The position numbers were made by a program, and so were the translations under genes. Source: Macquaria australasica (Eukaryota; Chordata; Actinopteri; Centrarchiformes; Percichthyidae). Taken from it: a stretch of DNA of 64,000 nucleotides. The DNA is taken from contig SEMN01000174.1 of assembly GCA_005408345.1 (NCBI GenBank), forward strand, positions 434,001 to 498,000, read 5' to 3'. Under the pieces are notes generated by a model, which saw only the letters and a list, made by a program, of their open reading frames with translations, was not told the origin of the DNA and searched no databases. Positions 25,491 through 38,460 of this stretch are shown in pieces (within the stretch, counting starts at the first letter, position 1; each line of letters starts with the position of its first letter).

Positions 25491-25951
25491 GCTCACATCC
25501 TGGTAGATTACTTTGAATCGTGAATGCCACGTTTCTACTGTTTACCTTGTGATCGCCATGACGAAGGATAAAATACTTTAAAAAGTCTTGTCTCGGAGCA
25601 TTGGCGACTTCTAATTCTTCAAATTCTTCAAGTTACCTGTTACTCAAACTGGACCTCCTGGATCATATTTCATCAGCCCACCAGTACCTGAAACCCGTCC
25701 CCACCAACGTAGCCTTTTGTGTTGATTTAACGCAGAGCTGTTTTTAGTTTGAACACCAGAATTATGACTCTTCTTTGTCTAGAGAAAAGCTTGCAGGAGA
25801 AGGTAGATGCAGTTTGATGGGCATACAAAATGTCAGCTTTGACACGGGAGATCTCTGCTTTCTTCCTGTTTACTACTGACAGTGAACATTGATTTGAACA
25901 TTTGATTTGTAACCATGACCTCAACTCTTCCCTCACCTTAACCAAGTAATT

Positions 25952-25959
25952 TATTATTA

Positions 25960-25999
<40 letters not shown>

Positions 26000-26076
26000 C
26001 ATCAACGTTAATTATTGCTATTTTAACCATGTGTGTGTGTGTATGTGTGTGTATGTGTGTGTATATATATATATAT
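25952..26076 (+). repeat. ATT and GT/AT microsatellite cluster
   Basis: An ATT array (25952-26000) is followed by interrupted (GT)n with 'tatgtgtgtg' variants and then (AT)n, ending near 26076. The 92-codon - strand frame starting with a run of isoleucines is a translation of the ATT array. Confidence 0.95.
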
Positions 26077-26664
26077 ATACACACAATATTAATATTCAAG
26101 TTGGAATGTCATGTATATGCAGATACCCACTATTAACCTAGCAGCGCTGGGGATTAGATGAGGACTTACCCCTGATAATATCTATCTCTGGATGTTAGGG
26201 CAGAGTCACTGTAAGCTGTTCAGTGAAGCTAGTCATAGTCATGAGATGAGTCACAGAGCTTCAGTTCACTGATCAACACCTCCGCCTCAGCCCCCTGGCA
26301 CAGCATGACACACACACACACCCTTGTGTCAATCTGTCAGAAACAAATGGGGTGAGGTGGGGAGAATGTGCAGCGCTAGCAAAGGCGACCTCAGCCTGCA
26401 CCCGCCGAGTATACTTGCCATCATCCTGACTGCACAGGCTGAGCAGTGAAATTCCTAACACTCTGACATTTATTTGTCTAGATATTACTGTACAGATGCA
26501 TGTTTTCTTGTCTGAAGACATTAAATATAGCTGTCATTTTAAATCATATATTAAAATACAAAGTTATAAATACTTATTGAATTCTATGTTGATGCAACCA
26601 ATGGGAGTTGTTAACCTTACTCAGGATGAAGTAACATTTCCATAATTCTTCATCCACATGTTGA

Positions 26665-26953
26665 TTTTAAAGGAATAGTGTGACATTTTAGGAAATAAGC
26701 TTATTCACACACATTATGTTTGGAGGTGGAGCCAGGAGACAATTAGCCTAGCTTAGTATATATACTGGATGCAGGGGTAAACAGCTAGCTAGCTCACTCT
26801 AAAGTTCAAAATACATCTACCAACACATCTAAAGCTCACTAACTAACTCACATCTTGTTTGTTTTATCCGTACAAAAAATGAAATGTAAAAGAGACAAGT
26901 TGTGGTTTTACAGGAGTTTATGTTCTGGAACTATTTCTTGGCCAGGTGCAGTA
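26665..26953 (+). repeat. 'AGCTTAGCATAAAGACTGGA' family repeat, copy 2
   Basis: It runs from 'gtgacattttaggaaataag' to 'aactatttcttggcc'. It includes 'ctaaagctcactaactaact' and 'gacaagttgtggttttacag'. A hAT-like MITE abuts its right end at 26954, probably inserted into it. Confidence 0.8.
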
Positions 26954-27292
26954 AAGGCCAGTTCAGACCAAAGATTTGAGACGAGACGAAAACGTTTTAG
27001 AACGTCGCAGGGAAAAGTTGCAGCGGTGTGAACTGGTCTCAGCTCGACTCAAGCCGGCTGATGGCGTTGCCTGCGGCTCAGCTTGTCAAGTCGCTACTGG
27101 CTGGTTTTAGAACGTGAGGCATGTCACCTGTTTCAACAGCCAATCAGCTTGTAGCAAAATCAGCTGGTCTTCTTGACTCTTTTGGTTTTATGTTTTTGCC
27201 GTTTCATCACTGTAGCAAGTAACTCACTCTCACTATCCTCATTCATATTTTATGACGCTACAAATTATATTATAATGGTCTGAACTGGCCTT
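26954..27292. mobile_element. hAT-like MITE, complete copy
   Basis: The termini 'aaggccagttcagacca' (left) and 'tggtctgaactggcctt' (right) are exact inverted copies of 17 bp, and the element is 339 bp long. Its interior has 'ttttagaacgtcgcaggg', 'gttgcagcggtgtgaact' and 'gcaagtaactcactctcact'. A diverged second copy is at 55967-56626. It carries no transposase. The hAT-like label is an inference from the style of the termini. Confidence 0.85.
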
Positions 27293-30200
27293 AAATTAAT
27301 TCATAACATCTCAAAAAGAGGCACAAGCATTATAAGGATACTACCTTTATTGAACATTGTAAACCAGCAGAGACTCCAGGAAGTTATTTCTATCAAATAA
27401 AGCATATCTACTTTTTTTCCTAAGTTCACATTCAACATTTCTCACCAAAATACACTGAATCCTTTAAACCAAACAAATATGTTGAATACATTTCTTACCA
27501 CATAAAACATTTGCGACATTCCTCAATCTGTTGACATTTGCTTGCAGTCTTTTTCCTCTCCTCAGTTGTTGGTACATTATACATTTTATGGCATATTACC
27601 ACCAATACATCAATATGCATTACTGCCATCTGCAGTCAGTAGAAATCTGTAGTGCCTGTGTACTATTGTGCGTGCGCTAGTAAAGCATCAGATAACACTT
27701 GGTCCTGTTCATAAAAAACATTGCTCTACAAAGCCAGTAGTGGACAAAACCTCTACAGGCTGCCTTTATGACACAGTATCCTGTCTACATACATACATAC
27801 ATGTCCCCAGAAAATCTTTGCACATTCAGGGCTGAAACAGCTCCCATGTTTTGGACATGAGGAGGAATAAACCTCCTTCAGCTAAATGTTTAAAAAGTTT
27901 TTCACTGGCTTACAAAAATGTTGAAAGTTTCGCTGCACAGTCAAAACCTCTCCCACTCAAACAAGCTGCAGTAATTGCAAACTAATGCCTCTTGGTAGAA
28001 TTAGAGCACATTTTACAGAAACACACAGATTAGTGTTTAAAGAAGATTTTGGCATGACCAATTTCACTTATTTTGAACCGCGACAATACAGGAATCACAC
28101 TTCACAATGAATGTTTTCCTCAAGCTCTTTTAGAAAGACCCTGCACTTACATTGATGAAAATGAATCATTTTCTTCCATTACTGCTGCTCCACTGTGCAC
28201 CTTATCAGCTGTGGCATTTGAATGAATGGTGAAATGGCAGTTACTATATTGAAAGGCTGAAAAAGACAATAATTGAGGCCAAATAACGTGTTCAGGGAAC
28301 AATTCCTTGACAGAAATTACATAAAAGCTTAATGGTACTCCTCTTTTTCTTACATGCACATAGATTACATCTGCACATTGACATCAGCAGTAATGTTTGA
28401 AGGACAAGTTCAACTTTATTTCTTCCACTTCTGCTGGATACACAGAATGATGTCCAAAACCATCATCTAGTTAAGCAGATGCCCAATAATGACAAGTTTT
28501 TATCACATGGGATATTATATGGGTTTATCATAGGATTATTGTCAACACTACACACCTTGTGGGGTATCTTTATGCCACCCTAATGAAAGAACATGAATAC
28601 GGAGAAGAGGAGATGAAAGCTCTTTCTGAAAACTCCAATTAAAATATGTATGTCTTTGAAAATGTGCTTGCCTTTCATCACGTCTGATTCATTAAAACGA
28701 CGTATGTGCTCGCTTCTGGACTCGCTTCCTTTCAACCTCAGACCAATTATGCAGTATTTCTCTCACTTGCTCCCCCTTTCTCCCAGTTCTTTCAACCAAT
28801 ATGTACATAAACTGGATGGTATTTTCCCCACAGAACCATACTATAGGTTACATTTAAGTTATATTTTGTCGAAGATTATTTTAGAAATGGATATCAGCTT
28901 TATGAAAGATATTTTAAAGTTCTGCTCTTGGTGAGGCTCTGTGATCCTCTTTGATGCTTTGATTTCAGTTCAAGGCCCTTTTCTCTGATTGCCATGGAAA
29001 TGCTTCGGTGACCTGATAAAACTAGATCCATTTCAGCCCAGAGATTTAAAACATTTGAAGCACTTCCCCCCAAATTTTCAGCACAGTTTTCATCAGCTGT
29101 ATCAAATTTCAAAAAACCCCACAGTCCAGGTCTTTGCAAAGATTCAGTAATGTTTCATATCTGCTGCTCAGTCAGTCAGACACACTGGAATCTGAGCTGA
29201 AGAGCCCCACTGCTGCTCATATTGAAGCAGTTTAGGATTTGTTCATTGACTCTGCCCATTGTCGCCTGTTGATAAGAAATAAGGGAAATACTCCTCGTAT
29301 TTTTACCCTCAGTTGGCTTCATTTCCTTTCTGATGTGTTTTTCCGTGGGGATAAGAGGCATTGAATACGCTAAGTATCCTTGAGGAAATGTGAGCAGAAA
29401 GCATGGAGTCGATCCAGTTAAGCATGAGTGGTTACTTCCACTACTTTGCTGTGTGTGTGTGTGTGTGTGTGTGTGTGAGTGGTGTTAAAAATGAGGCACG
29501 AAACAATGGCACTGTAGTTTTCATCAGTGAACTGAGAACAAAAAGGAAAATAAAACTTTATACCTACTTGAGGTCAGTCATCACAAGCACTTAAGATGAG
29601 GAAACACTAACTGCCAGACATTTGTAGGATGTAACATCATGACAAAGTTGCACAGTAATGTTAAGTCTGTACCATTTCGAATTGCAGGAAGCAGTTGTTC
29701 TACACCATAGGGGCATACAAATATGAATACATTATTAAGGTATGAACAGCATCCTAATTTTTGCAGTATTATACGTCCATTAGTTAGGGACCGTCTCAAA
29801 AGTGCATGCAAAAGGCCATGAGAGCTCTTCAAATTTTTGTCAATAGCACTTTATACACAAACTTCTGTTTATAAAGAAAAATCATGCAATAGGGGCCAAT
29901 TCTGACTTGTATTTGAATTGACTTGTGTTAAAACTTGACATTCTATTTATACTATACATTTACACATGTGCACAGCTTTTGAATACAAATAATGTTTTAT
30001 TGTTTGATTAAATTTGTTACATGGTTAAAATATTATGTTATTTTGTATATTTTGTCAGCTGCTAAGTTTATACATAGAAGTATGAGGAGTACAAAATAAT
30101 TGAACACAGGAAATGAAGCATAGATTTCTAACAACTTCTGGAATAAGCCTTGCACACACAGGAGTTTTTTTTTTTTGTTTTTTGCTTACCTACTACAAGA

Positions 30201-31844
30201 GATATTTGGTAGAATTCAGTATTTTTAGTGTCTAGACAGAAGTGAGGTGTTATTTTCTAAGCTTTGTGTTATTTCACAGCAGAGTGACAAAAGATGACGC
30301 CACAGAAAGCTCAGGTCTATTCTCACAATTTCCCTTAATTCACCAGATAAGCTAAGACGTCACACAAAACAATTGTGTGCTTGTCAGAGATGTGTAGGTG
30401 GCTCCGCCTGACCTTACCTTGCCTCTTCTGGCCTTGATATATAAAAGACCAGCTATTGGCGGTAAAAAAAAATATGTTATCAAACATGATTCTCTGGGGA
30501 ATTTCCATGCAGCTTTTCCTGCTATTAAACTGTTCCAAAAATCTTCAGGCCTCGTAGGAGGATGTAGAAAATGGAAACTCACTGAAAAAAATAGACCACA
30601 AACACAGGGCTAAAAATGCATTCCTTTAACACAAGCATTTAGCATGTTGAACTAGATTTTAATCCTTCATGGGGAGTTCACAAAAAAAGCCCTACATTTG
30701 CCAGCAGAACACTTAGCAAGATTAAAAAACCTCCCCTAACAGCCTCGTTGTGAGTCAGCTCTGCCTGTATTAAATGTCTTTGTAGATTAGGCACAGCGAG
30801 GGGGCACACTAGGGGTCAGTGCTGGAAGCAGGTAGTACAAGCAGATTTTTGCCCTCATGCGCTACTGGCCAACAGCTGGCTTTACAGCGCGCCGCTGGCC
30901 CTGCTGATTAGATGAAGTACCTCAGTTTATCCCATCTACTCCCTCAACCCTGACCAGGAAGCTCAGGGAGCATGTTTATGCTCCTGCCAAAACACATACT
31001 GCTGTGAATGAAGCCTCCATAAAGACACGACTGCAGACGCGCCTCACCCCCCCACCCCTCAGATGACGACTCACACTTTCCAGTTCATCTCAGGATATAC
31101 AAGACAGAGAGAAAAAGGGAGAGAAAATAAGAATAAAAGGGACGAGTGAGACAGAGACAGGGACCAAGACAGAGAATAAACAACAAGGAGGTACAATGTA
31201 TGGGGTCGCTGCTGCCATTCTCCGTGTGTTGCCCCCAGGCTTGATGTCTCGGAAATGTTGCATTCAAACCAAACAGGGATAACTAATTGTACATTTCAAA
31301 TGCAAAGCCTGCCTACAGGGTAGTTTGGCAGGATTGCATGTAAAAGGATTTATACGTGTCTGCTCCACAGAGAGAAGCCAACGGATGTGCATGCCAAACT
31401 GCATGCCTCTTCTGAGTTAGACGGAGAGTCAAAACAAAACAGTCAAACGAGAAGCGTAATATTCTCCTCTCAGAGGCATTGCTGGGTTTGATGAGGGCTA
31501 AGTGGTGCTGCTGTAAGCATCAACCTCACATTAAAGAATCTCCGTGTTGGGGTGATGGACCATGTACTGCGCTCATGACACTATTTACTCGTGGAGAGTA
31601 ATCACCCTTTCTTGTCAGCCAGTAGGAAATTCAAGATTGGTAATCAGAGCAGAGATCCAAATCAAGCACAATGCTGAACAATAAGACTGCTATTTTGTTT
31701 CATTTTTGGGTTGTGACTAAGGATTTTTAGCCTTTTTGACTTAAATACTTTTTTTTAGGTCCCTCATTGTTGGAGTTGAAAATACAGGCATGGAGGGGAT
31801 GTATTTTCTGTTAGTAAATGACTTTTAAAGTAATATGTAACTTT
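27293..31844. other. Gene-poor unique DNA
   Basis: About 4.5 kb without a supported gene. It contains a (TG)n microsatellite at 29451-29477. It also has a repeat-free, GC-richer patch at about 30740-30960 ('ctactggccaacagctggct', 'gcgcgccgctggccctgctg') that could be a conserved non-coding element. Open frames of 60-95 codons have no recognisable domain. Confidence 0.5.
29451..29477 (+). repeat. (GT)n microsatellite
   Basis: An uninterrupted GT array of about 13 units. Confidence 0.97.
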
Positions 31845-32100
31845 TGCTTACACAGAATACTTCAACATTTTGGGAAATAACATGTTAGTAAGCTTTAACA
31901 GTGTTGGTAGGCAGATTTGGTTATCAGACAGAGCTAGGCTAGCTGTTTCCCCGTTGCCAGTCTTTGTGCTAAGCTAAGCTAACCGGCTGCTGGCAGTAGC
32001 TTTATATTCACTGTACAAACATGAGAGTGGTATCAATCTTCTCATGTAACTCTCGGTAAGCAAATGAGCATATTTCCTAAAATGTCCAACCGTTCTTTTA
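31845..32100 (-). repeat. 'AGCTTAGCATAAAGACTGGA' family repeat, copy 3
   Basis: It starts 'caacattttgggaaataaca' and ends 'atatttcctaaaatgtcca', so the two ends are inverted. The middle reads 'gccagtctttgtgctaagct' and 'aaccggctgctggcagtagc', the reverse of the copy at 13230. Confidence 0.8.
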
Positions 32101-32309
32101 AGGACACCATCGTTAGGCAACCTGACGGCGAGTGAGTGGAATGACTAACAAACCTATTTCCTGGTGAGTTACAGTGTGTTTCAACTAGTTCTACTTGGTA
32201 TAAAACCATTTAAATCTTTATTTGTGACATGATAAGATGTAATTTTGTTTGACCACTCAAGAAATTGTACACATAACTTTGACACCTTTTTTTAATGTTG
32301 ATATGGCAA

Positions 32310-32744
32310 ATGTGTTAGCAAATAGTAGCTTATTTACACATTGCAGACATCCATTAGGAGTCGTTTTTGCATCCACCTGATGAATGTAAGCCCAATATTC
32401 ACTCTGTTTTTAGCTCTCTTTTGATCTCCACCAACCCGAGAAGTATTTGGCTCTTTAGCTGCTAAATGCTCCACTATGTTCACCAGCCACCCACTCAAGT
32501 GTGTGTCATTTGGTGCTGTGCAGGTAGTGTACAGAGGGTTGCTGAAAACGATGCTAAGGAGTGTGAACCAGAACTGTAAAGCTGCAGGCCGTAAAAACAC
32601 AACAATGAATTAAAAGACTTGAGAGGAAGTGCAGAATCAGGTGATCATTCTCTGTTGGTTCGTCACTAAGAGCGATACTCTTCACATTTCACATGGTCAT
32701 TTGATCCATTGTTAATGTAAAAATATTGATTAGAGCAGCTTTAA
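32310..32744 (-). repeat. 'TTTAAAGCTGTACTAATCAA' family repeat, copy 2
   Basis: It is the reverse complement of the 8676-9105 family: 'ggctctttagctgctaaatg', 'tgctccactatgttcacc', then the end 'ttgattagagcagctttaaa'. The 88-codon - strand frame here is a by-product. Confidence 0.75.
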
Positions 32745-33639
32745 AGACTGTAAAATGTAAAAGTTTTGTATTAATCAGTTGCTAATAAATTCAACTCAAT
32801 CATCCCATATATACTGCAGCCATTTTGAGCAATTTATCTCCCATCTCCAAATGTTATATGTATGATTACCTCAATGCAATAAGTTACACTACATTAGTAG
32901 AGGATAGATATTAGTTCAGATATTATGAACATAACCTATGCTATCTTCTGTACAGTACAAAACTGAGTTATTCAACTGCAGTAAAATATAAGAGAAAGGG
33001 ACTGAGGATACTATTAAAAAAAGAAAATAAATTCAATCTATGAGCACCCCTGCAGAATTCAGAGAACCTGCATTTCAAAGCCAATGGAAATTGATTAATG
33101 TATTCTATTTTGAAGGCTGGTAACCTGGCCAATTTGTGCCGAGGTTTACTTTCAGAGACAAGCGTGTATCATAAAAGCATCATCATGCAGATCGAGTGAG
33201 TGAGGACTTGCTCAGCACATGCGATGATATCAAATATGACTGGGGGGGGCAAGAATGAAGCATATGTGCGTGCCTTATATGAGCTAAAAATATCCTCATG
33301 AAAAGCACAGTAGTGCAGGTAAAGTAATGGAATGAGAAGCATAATGCATGAAAAGCAGATGGTGTATTTCCCATGTATGAATTACATCTAGTGAACCCCC
33401 TAGGGCTGATATCCAAGGTAAGAGTGATGCATCAGATCCATATGGGGAGGCAGTACTCAAGGAACATATAACATATCATATGTGACTCATGTTCACATCT
33501 GACCTGCTTCATGCAGTTTAAACAAACTCTGGTGCATTTGCTTGTTTGGTCTGGTTCATTTCGGTGGTGAATGTATAATGAATGATCGCTGGCATTACCA
33601 TCATTTATTTAACATGCGGTCGTGTGGAAATGATGATGG
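32745..33639. other. Unique AT-rich DNA, no gene seen
   Basis: Nothing recognisable beyond a short G run near 33243. Confidence 0.5.
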
Positions 33640-34485
33640 CCTTGTTCAGACTGCCTTTTTTGGCATATCCAGATTGTATCCAGATTGGTTTGAGGAAGGC
33701 TGGACAGCAAAAAAACACATGAAATGCAATTTTTGCAAGTCAGATCCAAGACACATTTTGAAGTGGTTTGAAATACGATTCCAATGGGATGAGCTCACAT
33801 CGGATTTCAAAGTGTCTTTTGCGCCACTCGCAACGTGACACACAACGGCGACGTCAAATCCAGAGTGACAGATGTGCATCAGACCAGTACACCAGCCAAC
33901 TTCAGCAACGATGGAATATGGATCCCTATTTCCCATGCTTATGCGCTGGAAAGTCACGTCACCAGCGTACGTAGTTACTGACGCCTATGCCTTTACCGTA
34001 GCAACCCAGGAAGATAGGTTGGTGACGTCTGGACACACAAATCCAATCTCATTACTTGCAAATAACAGTTCGGACATCCTGTCTTAAAGTTCTGATTTGT
34101 CTGAAGTCTGAATAAAGCCTACGTGTGCAGGAGGTTTGGGGTGCAAGGTGCTTAGATGGGTTTTAGCTTATATTTTCTCTCCATGTTGTAGCATAATAAT
34201 GAATCAAATTAAAATATATTTGATTATTTGCTTGATTTTGGTGACAACTGACTGATTCTACAAAAGCTAATTTCAAACTTGAGCACTTGCTCTTCCATTT
34301 TCATCAATGTTATGCAATTATTTTTTTCTCAGTTTTGCATCATTTTTATGTATCTTATGAATCAAATGTCATGGGTTGTATGGGAGGAATGACTGCATGG
34401 AGGGTATTAGGGGTGGCTTGCATGAGTCAGAAGCCTGGGGGCATTTTTAAGTCCCAGTCTGTCCGTTAGTGTGGACACAGCCTTA
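33640..34485. mobile_element. Probable degraded DNA transposon
   Basis: The left edge is near 'ccttgttcagactgcc' and the right edge near 'agtgtggacacagcctta', both hAT-style terminal wording. The interior has a CpG-bearing part ('acacacaacggcgacgtcaa', 'acgcctatgcctttaccgta'). The open frames on both strands at 33542-34087 overlap one another and show no transposase motif. Confidence 0.4.
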
Positions 34486-35896
34486 GGCATGTTTTGATGA
34501 AGATATAAAATGTTAAGAATTTAAGATAAATTCAAGATACAGCTATACATTTGTCAGTTCTATAGGGCTTTTGTGTGCTCAAGCGTGGGTTGCTGTATGG
34601 CATTCGTTTTGATTAGTAAAATGTGTCAAAATGAGCAGGAGGGAATTGTCTCACGTCACTGCTTGCATGTTAAAAATCTGGTGAAATGGGCCCCTGGTAT
34701 GTGTGTGTCTTAAAACATCAGCTGCACACCTCTATGTGGAGTCTGACTTGTTTTGTGGGTTTTGTTTTCTCTTCACAGTCAACTTCCTCTATTTTCCCCC
34801 CAGAAGTGTGATGTGCCAGCACTGCAACTTTCAAGTGAAACTAGTGTGAACAAGTCTTTCCATCTTCAGTATTGGTGTTAGAGTGATGTCTCATGTAATA
34901 TTGGTGGAACGAGCTGTTTTTAAAAATGACTAAAACACTGGATTATACAATCGGCTTGTACAGCTCTTTGTATTAAGGTTTACATGCTTTGTGAATATTC
35001 AAGGTTGGACTTACTGCAGCTCTCAGTAATAGAGGAAAATTGATTGAAATGGTGTCGCCTACATTGAGTCAAGAATCATAATAAATGGGCTAATGAATGA
35101 TACTGTGAGACACATTCACTGGAACTGTCACTGAAAGAAAATTGTCATTTTCTTTGCACTACAGGCTAAATAGCAGCTACTGGAAGCTTTAAACACCTAA
35201 TAAGTTTTATACAAGTCCTTTTCTTTCTGCCAATTGAATGCATCAACCAAACTTCATCTATCCTTTGCTGATGCCCGGCAGCTCATTAAAATGAGTTTAA
35301 AAAAAAATTTTCTTCTGCTATTCTCTTCATGTTGTGAATCATGCTTCCCTTTTTGTTTCTATGATAACTCACAAAAATCAGAATGAGTGTAGTCAGTGAT
35401 TTGAGATGAGATCATAAGGTGATCACAAATATGCTGCTTTCCCTTTTGTGCCCTATTACCTTCCCTTCAAAAAGACCCTCAGTCCTATTTGTCCGTGGCC
35501 AGGGTTATTTCATAGTGGCTGAGTGTAAGATGAGGCAGTGGGGCTGCTCATGTGTGAATACACCTCTGACAGTAGTCACAATTCAGGCACTTTTGAAAAC
35601 CGCCCATAAACAACGGTGGAAGGCAAAAGATGCTTACAGAGGCAGGAAGTATAGTCGAAGTAAAGCGCAAGTGTTGGTGGAGGAGGCAGCGGTCCATTCA
35701 GGAGAGTCCCGGGCTTTATGTTGATTCATTACTCTATTAGGCCTCGTGACAGAGATAAGGACCAGCATGTTTCAAAGTGATAGCTGACCTCTGCGTTTTA
35801 CCCATCCCATCGTCAACACACCCACAGCGGCCGCCGTTTTTCAAACACACATGTTCACTTACATACAGGAGGGCAAACACACCCACACATGCAAGA

Positions 35897-35931
<35 letters not shown>

Positions 35932-37314
35932 AAACTGAAAAGCACACATTGACAGAGAGACCCACACAAAAACAGACACAGTTTCCATGTGAGCATGCTC
36001 CTGCACATTGACACACACACACACACACACACAAACCGGACAATATCTGTGCACAAAGAAAGAAGTTGCCCACATACATAAAATACAAATTTTCCACTGT
36101 ATCACCTCATGAATAAGCCTAAACACCAATGAACAAAGCTGGCTTGAATCTCAAATCTCATTTTTTGGCTGCAACACTGCATTTCCTAAAGTAAATATCA
36201 GGTGTCCGGTTTGCTCAAATCCAGAAATTCTAGCAGGAAGTTACGGAAGGAAACTCAAACAAAACACAACATGATGTAGATCCCAGGAAGCTTTCTCTTT
36301 GTCCACAGAAAACTCACAATCAAAAGGAATATTTTCACCATCTCTCTGTTTAAGTCAGAGGAGTGTAAAGTTTACTGACAATAAAATGTGTGGGTGAGGA
36401 AGTTAATTTGACTCTCTAAGAATTCGAATTTAAACTGCTATCTCTTGCTTCCAACTGGGCTCACCAAAGTGCAGAGTTCCCTCATGCTGCTTTGACAGTA
36501 ATAATGAAGTACTAACTCAATCAAGGCAGTATCATCTTTCCACTGAAGAAGGGAAGAGGAGATAAATCGCCAGGCAAAATACCACAAACAAAGTACCGGG
36601 GTTATGACATGAATTAATCACAAATGCTTTGGTGGCCGCATGCTAAGAATATGAGTAACCATGCGCCCTGGATGAGACTAGAGCAGCCTGTACGTCCTTC
36701 GAACAAACTGTTTAATTTACAGAGCAAACTACCTCAGAACCATCTGGAACAAGAAAACACACACAGTCGTCTTTTAAGCAATCAAACAAGACTTTTTTTC
36801 CATCCAGAGACATACTTAAATTAAAACAATATCCCTGTTTGATCTTGTTCATCAATTCCACTTAGTCGACTACACAACGCAGACGGAGTTTTCTTATTGT
36901 CAAGTTTGATGCTTTGTTCCTTGGCCATTTGCAGAATTGAGTCTATCTTGCTTTAATTTAAGCTCTTGATATTGAAAAACCTATGTGGCAAATCAGGCCA
37001 GCACACCCCAATCCAGTGTCTTATTTATCAAGTCTTGCATTGTCAAATATACAGTATCTGTGGATAATCATGGTGTAGACTTCAAGACCAAGCAGGAGAA
37101 AGCTTCCCCACCTGTGGGCCTGAAAAAGACAGGATCCTGGTCTAGATCACATTCAGCATCAATCAGCAGCTCTAAAAAAGCTCTCCAGAAAACCAGCAGG
37201 ACTGGCACAAAGGCAGGTATATGTTGTCAAATAGACTTTTGCCATTTTACTTATCTGGTACTGTACACTTACTGCTGATCAGTTTTCTGGAAAGGTTTTT
37301 ATTCTATGACGTTG
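34486..37314. other. Gene-poor unique DNA with CA microsatellites
   Basis: No gene could be supported. CA arrays lie at 35900-35929 and 36011-36033. The 130-codon - strand frame at 35737-36129 is mostly Val/Cys translated from these arrays. Confidence 0.55.
35900..36033 (+). repeat. Two (CA)n microsatellites
   Basis: The arrays at 35900-35929 and 36011-36033 are separated by about 80 bases of unique DNA. Confidence 0.97.
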
Positions 37315-37445
37315 TGAACTTAGTTACTTTCCAGTAACTTTCCACTAACTAAGTGCAGTGCTGTACTTAAGTACACTTTTGAGTATTTCCATTTTATGTA
37401 GTTATATTTGAAATTATGATTTTACAAAAAAAAAAGACATGATAA
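37315..37445 (-). repeat. Fragment of the 'TACTTAAGTA' MITE family
   Basis: It contains 'agttactttccagtaacttt' and 'tgctgtacttaagtacactt', the terminal wording of the element seen more fully at 49150-49710. Confidence 0.65.
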
Positions 37446-37479
37446 TCTTATAAAATACAGTGCATTGTTAAAGATTAAA

Positions 37480-37725
37480 CCAGTGGTTTCCAACCTTTTT
37501 GGCTTGTCGCCCGTTACAAAAGAGCAGTGTCGAGTTGGGGCCCCTCGTCATATGTCTCAGATGTCTATGAGTCAATAGAAGTTCCACCAAGGAGACATTT
37601 CCCTCTAAAAATAAATACAAATTCATGTAGCAGAATGTTGTGTTTTCGTCTTTCCTACCACAAAGATTATCTCACGACACCCCCCAGAATTATCTTGTTA
37701 CCCTTTCCTCCAAAGGAGACGAGTA
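37480..37725 (+). mobile_element. hAT-like MITE fragment ('GGTTTCCAACCTTTTTGGC')
   Basis: It begins 'ccagtggtttccaacctttt' followed by 'ggcttgtcgcccgttacaaa', a hAT-style terminal sequence common in fishes. Flanking 'gagtacttttactttgatac' at about 37719 suggests it landed in the neighbouring 'TACTTAAGTA' element. The right terminus is not clear. Confidence 0.6.
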
Positions 37726-38460
37726 CTTTTACTTTGATACTGATTCTATAGCTGCTAAATGCTACGTTCACTTGTTAGTTGCTAATTTTTGCTGTGTCTC
37801 AATTTGTGTTCTTCCTTACTTACACTTGCTATTTTGAGAGCATAAGTGCATTCACACTGACAAGTATACAGTGTACAATGAGTACCCAGATGGTGTACTC
37901 AAAACGGTCAAAAAGTTGACTGTGGAACGCTGCACACTTCTCACCCTCAATGGTTGCCATATTGGCTACATAGCAGAAGGGGAGGGACCACCAACCTATA
38001 AAAATGGCGGCCACGGTTGCGACTGCACTAAACGTAAAAGCAGGTTTATTTTTATTCCTTTTTTTTAATTTTTTTTTTTTTATATAAAATTGAATTGAAG
38101 TCAAGTGAGCAAACAAGCCGGCAGATATTTTGGCGTACGACAATCACGGTCAAATGTTGGCAATAATGCTCCACCCGGCTGCAATTCGCCATTATGTTAC
38201 TATCATCGTTTCAGGTAAGTGCACAACGGCCATGTTCGGTTTGAGACAACACTGCCCTGTCAAAATTCAAGCACTATGCAAGTAAGTACATAGTGTACAG
38301 AGTGTACTACCAGAAGTATCCGAACTGAGACACAGCATTTGTGTGTTTGGTGTTGGGCGGGTAGTGTGTACAGTGGGTTTTTAGAGCTAGTATCTTAATG
38401 GCTACCCATTCTTCAGCACTCAATGCTCTCCATTTATTTATTTACACAGACTGATTGCTA
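37726..38460 (-). repeat. 'TTTAAAGCTGTACTAATCAA' family repeat, copy 3, split by a MITE
   Basis: The left piece 'ctatagctgctaaatgctac' plus 'gttcacttgttagttgcta' ends at 37789. The right piece 'tttgtgtgtttggtgttggg' plus 'gtagtgtgtacagtgggttt' resumes at 38338. Compared with the copies at 8676 and 32310 the two pieces are contiguous in the family, so the element at 37790-38337 was inserted later. Confidence 0.7.
37790..38337. mobile_element. MITE with 'TGCTGTGTCTCA' termini, nested
   Basis: The left end 'tgctgtgtctcaatttg' and right end 'cgaactgagacacagca' are inverted copies, and the element is 548 bp long. Sub-terminal 'cagtgtacaatgagtaccca' is mirrored by 'tacatagtgtacagagtgta'. It interrupts another repeat. 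A partial relative begins at about 63755. Frames of 65 and 104 codons inside it are by-products. Confidence 0.85.

Noticed and set aside
25727..26005. 92-codon frame starting with poly-isoleucine
   Set aside because: It is a translation of the ATT microsatellite.
35737..36129. 130-codon - strand frame rich in Val/Cys
   Set aside because: It is a translation of two CA microsatellites and their surroundings, with no domain.
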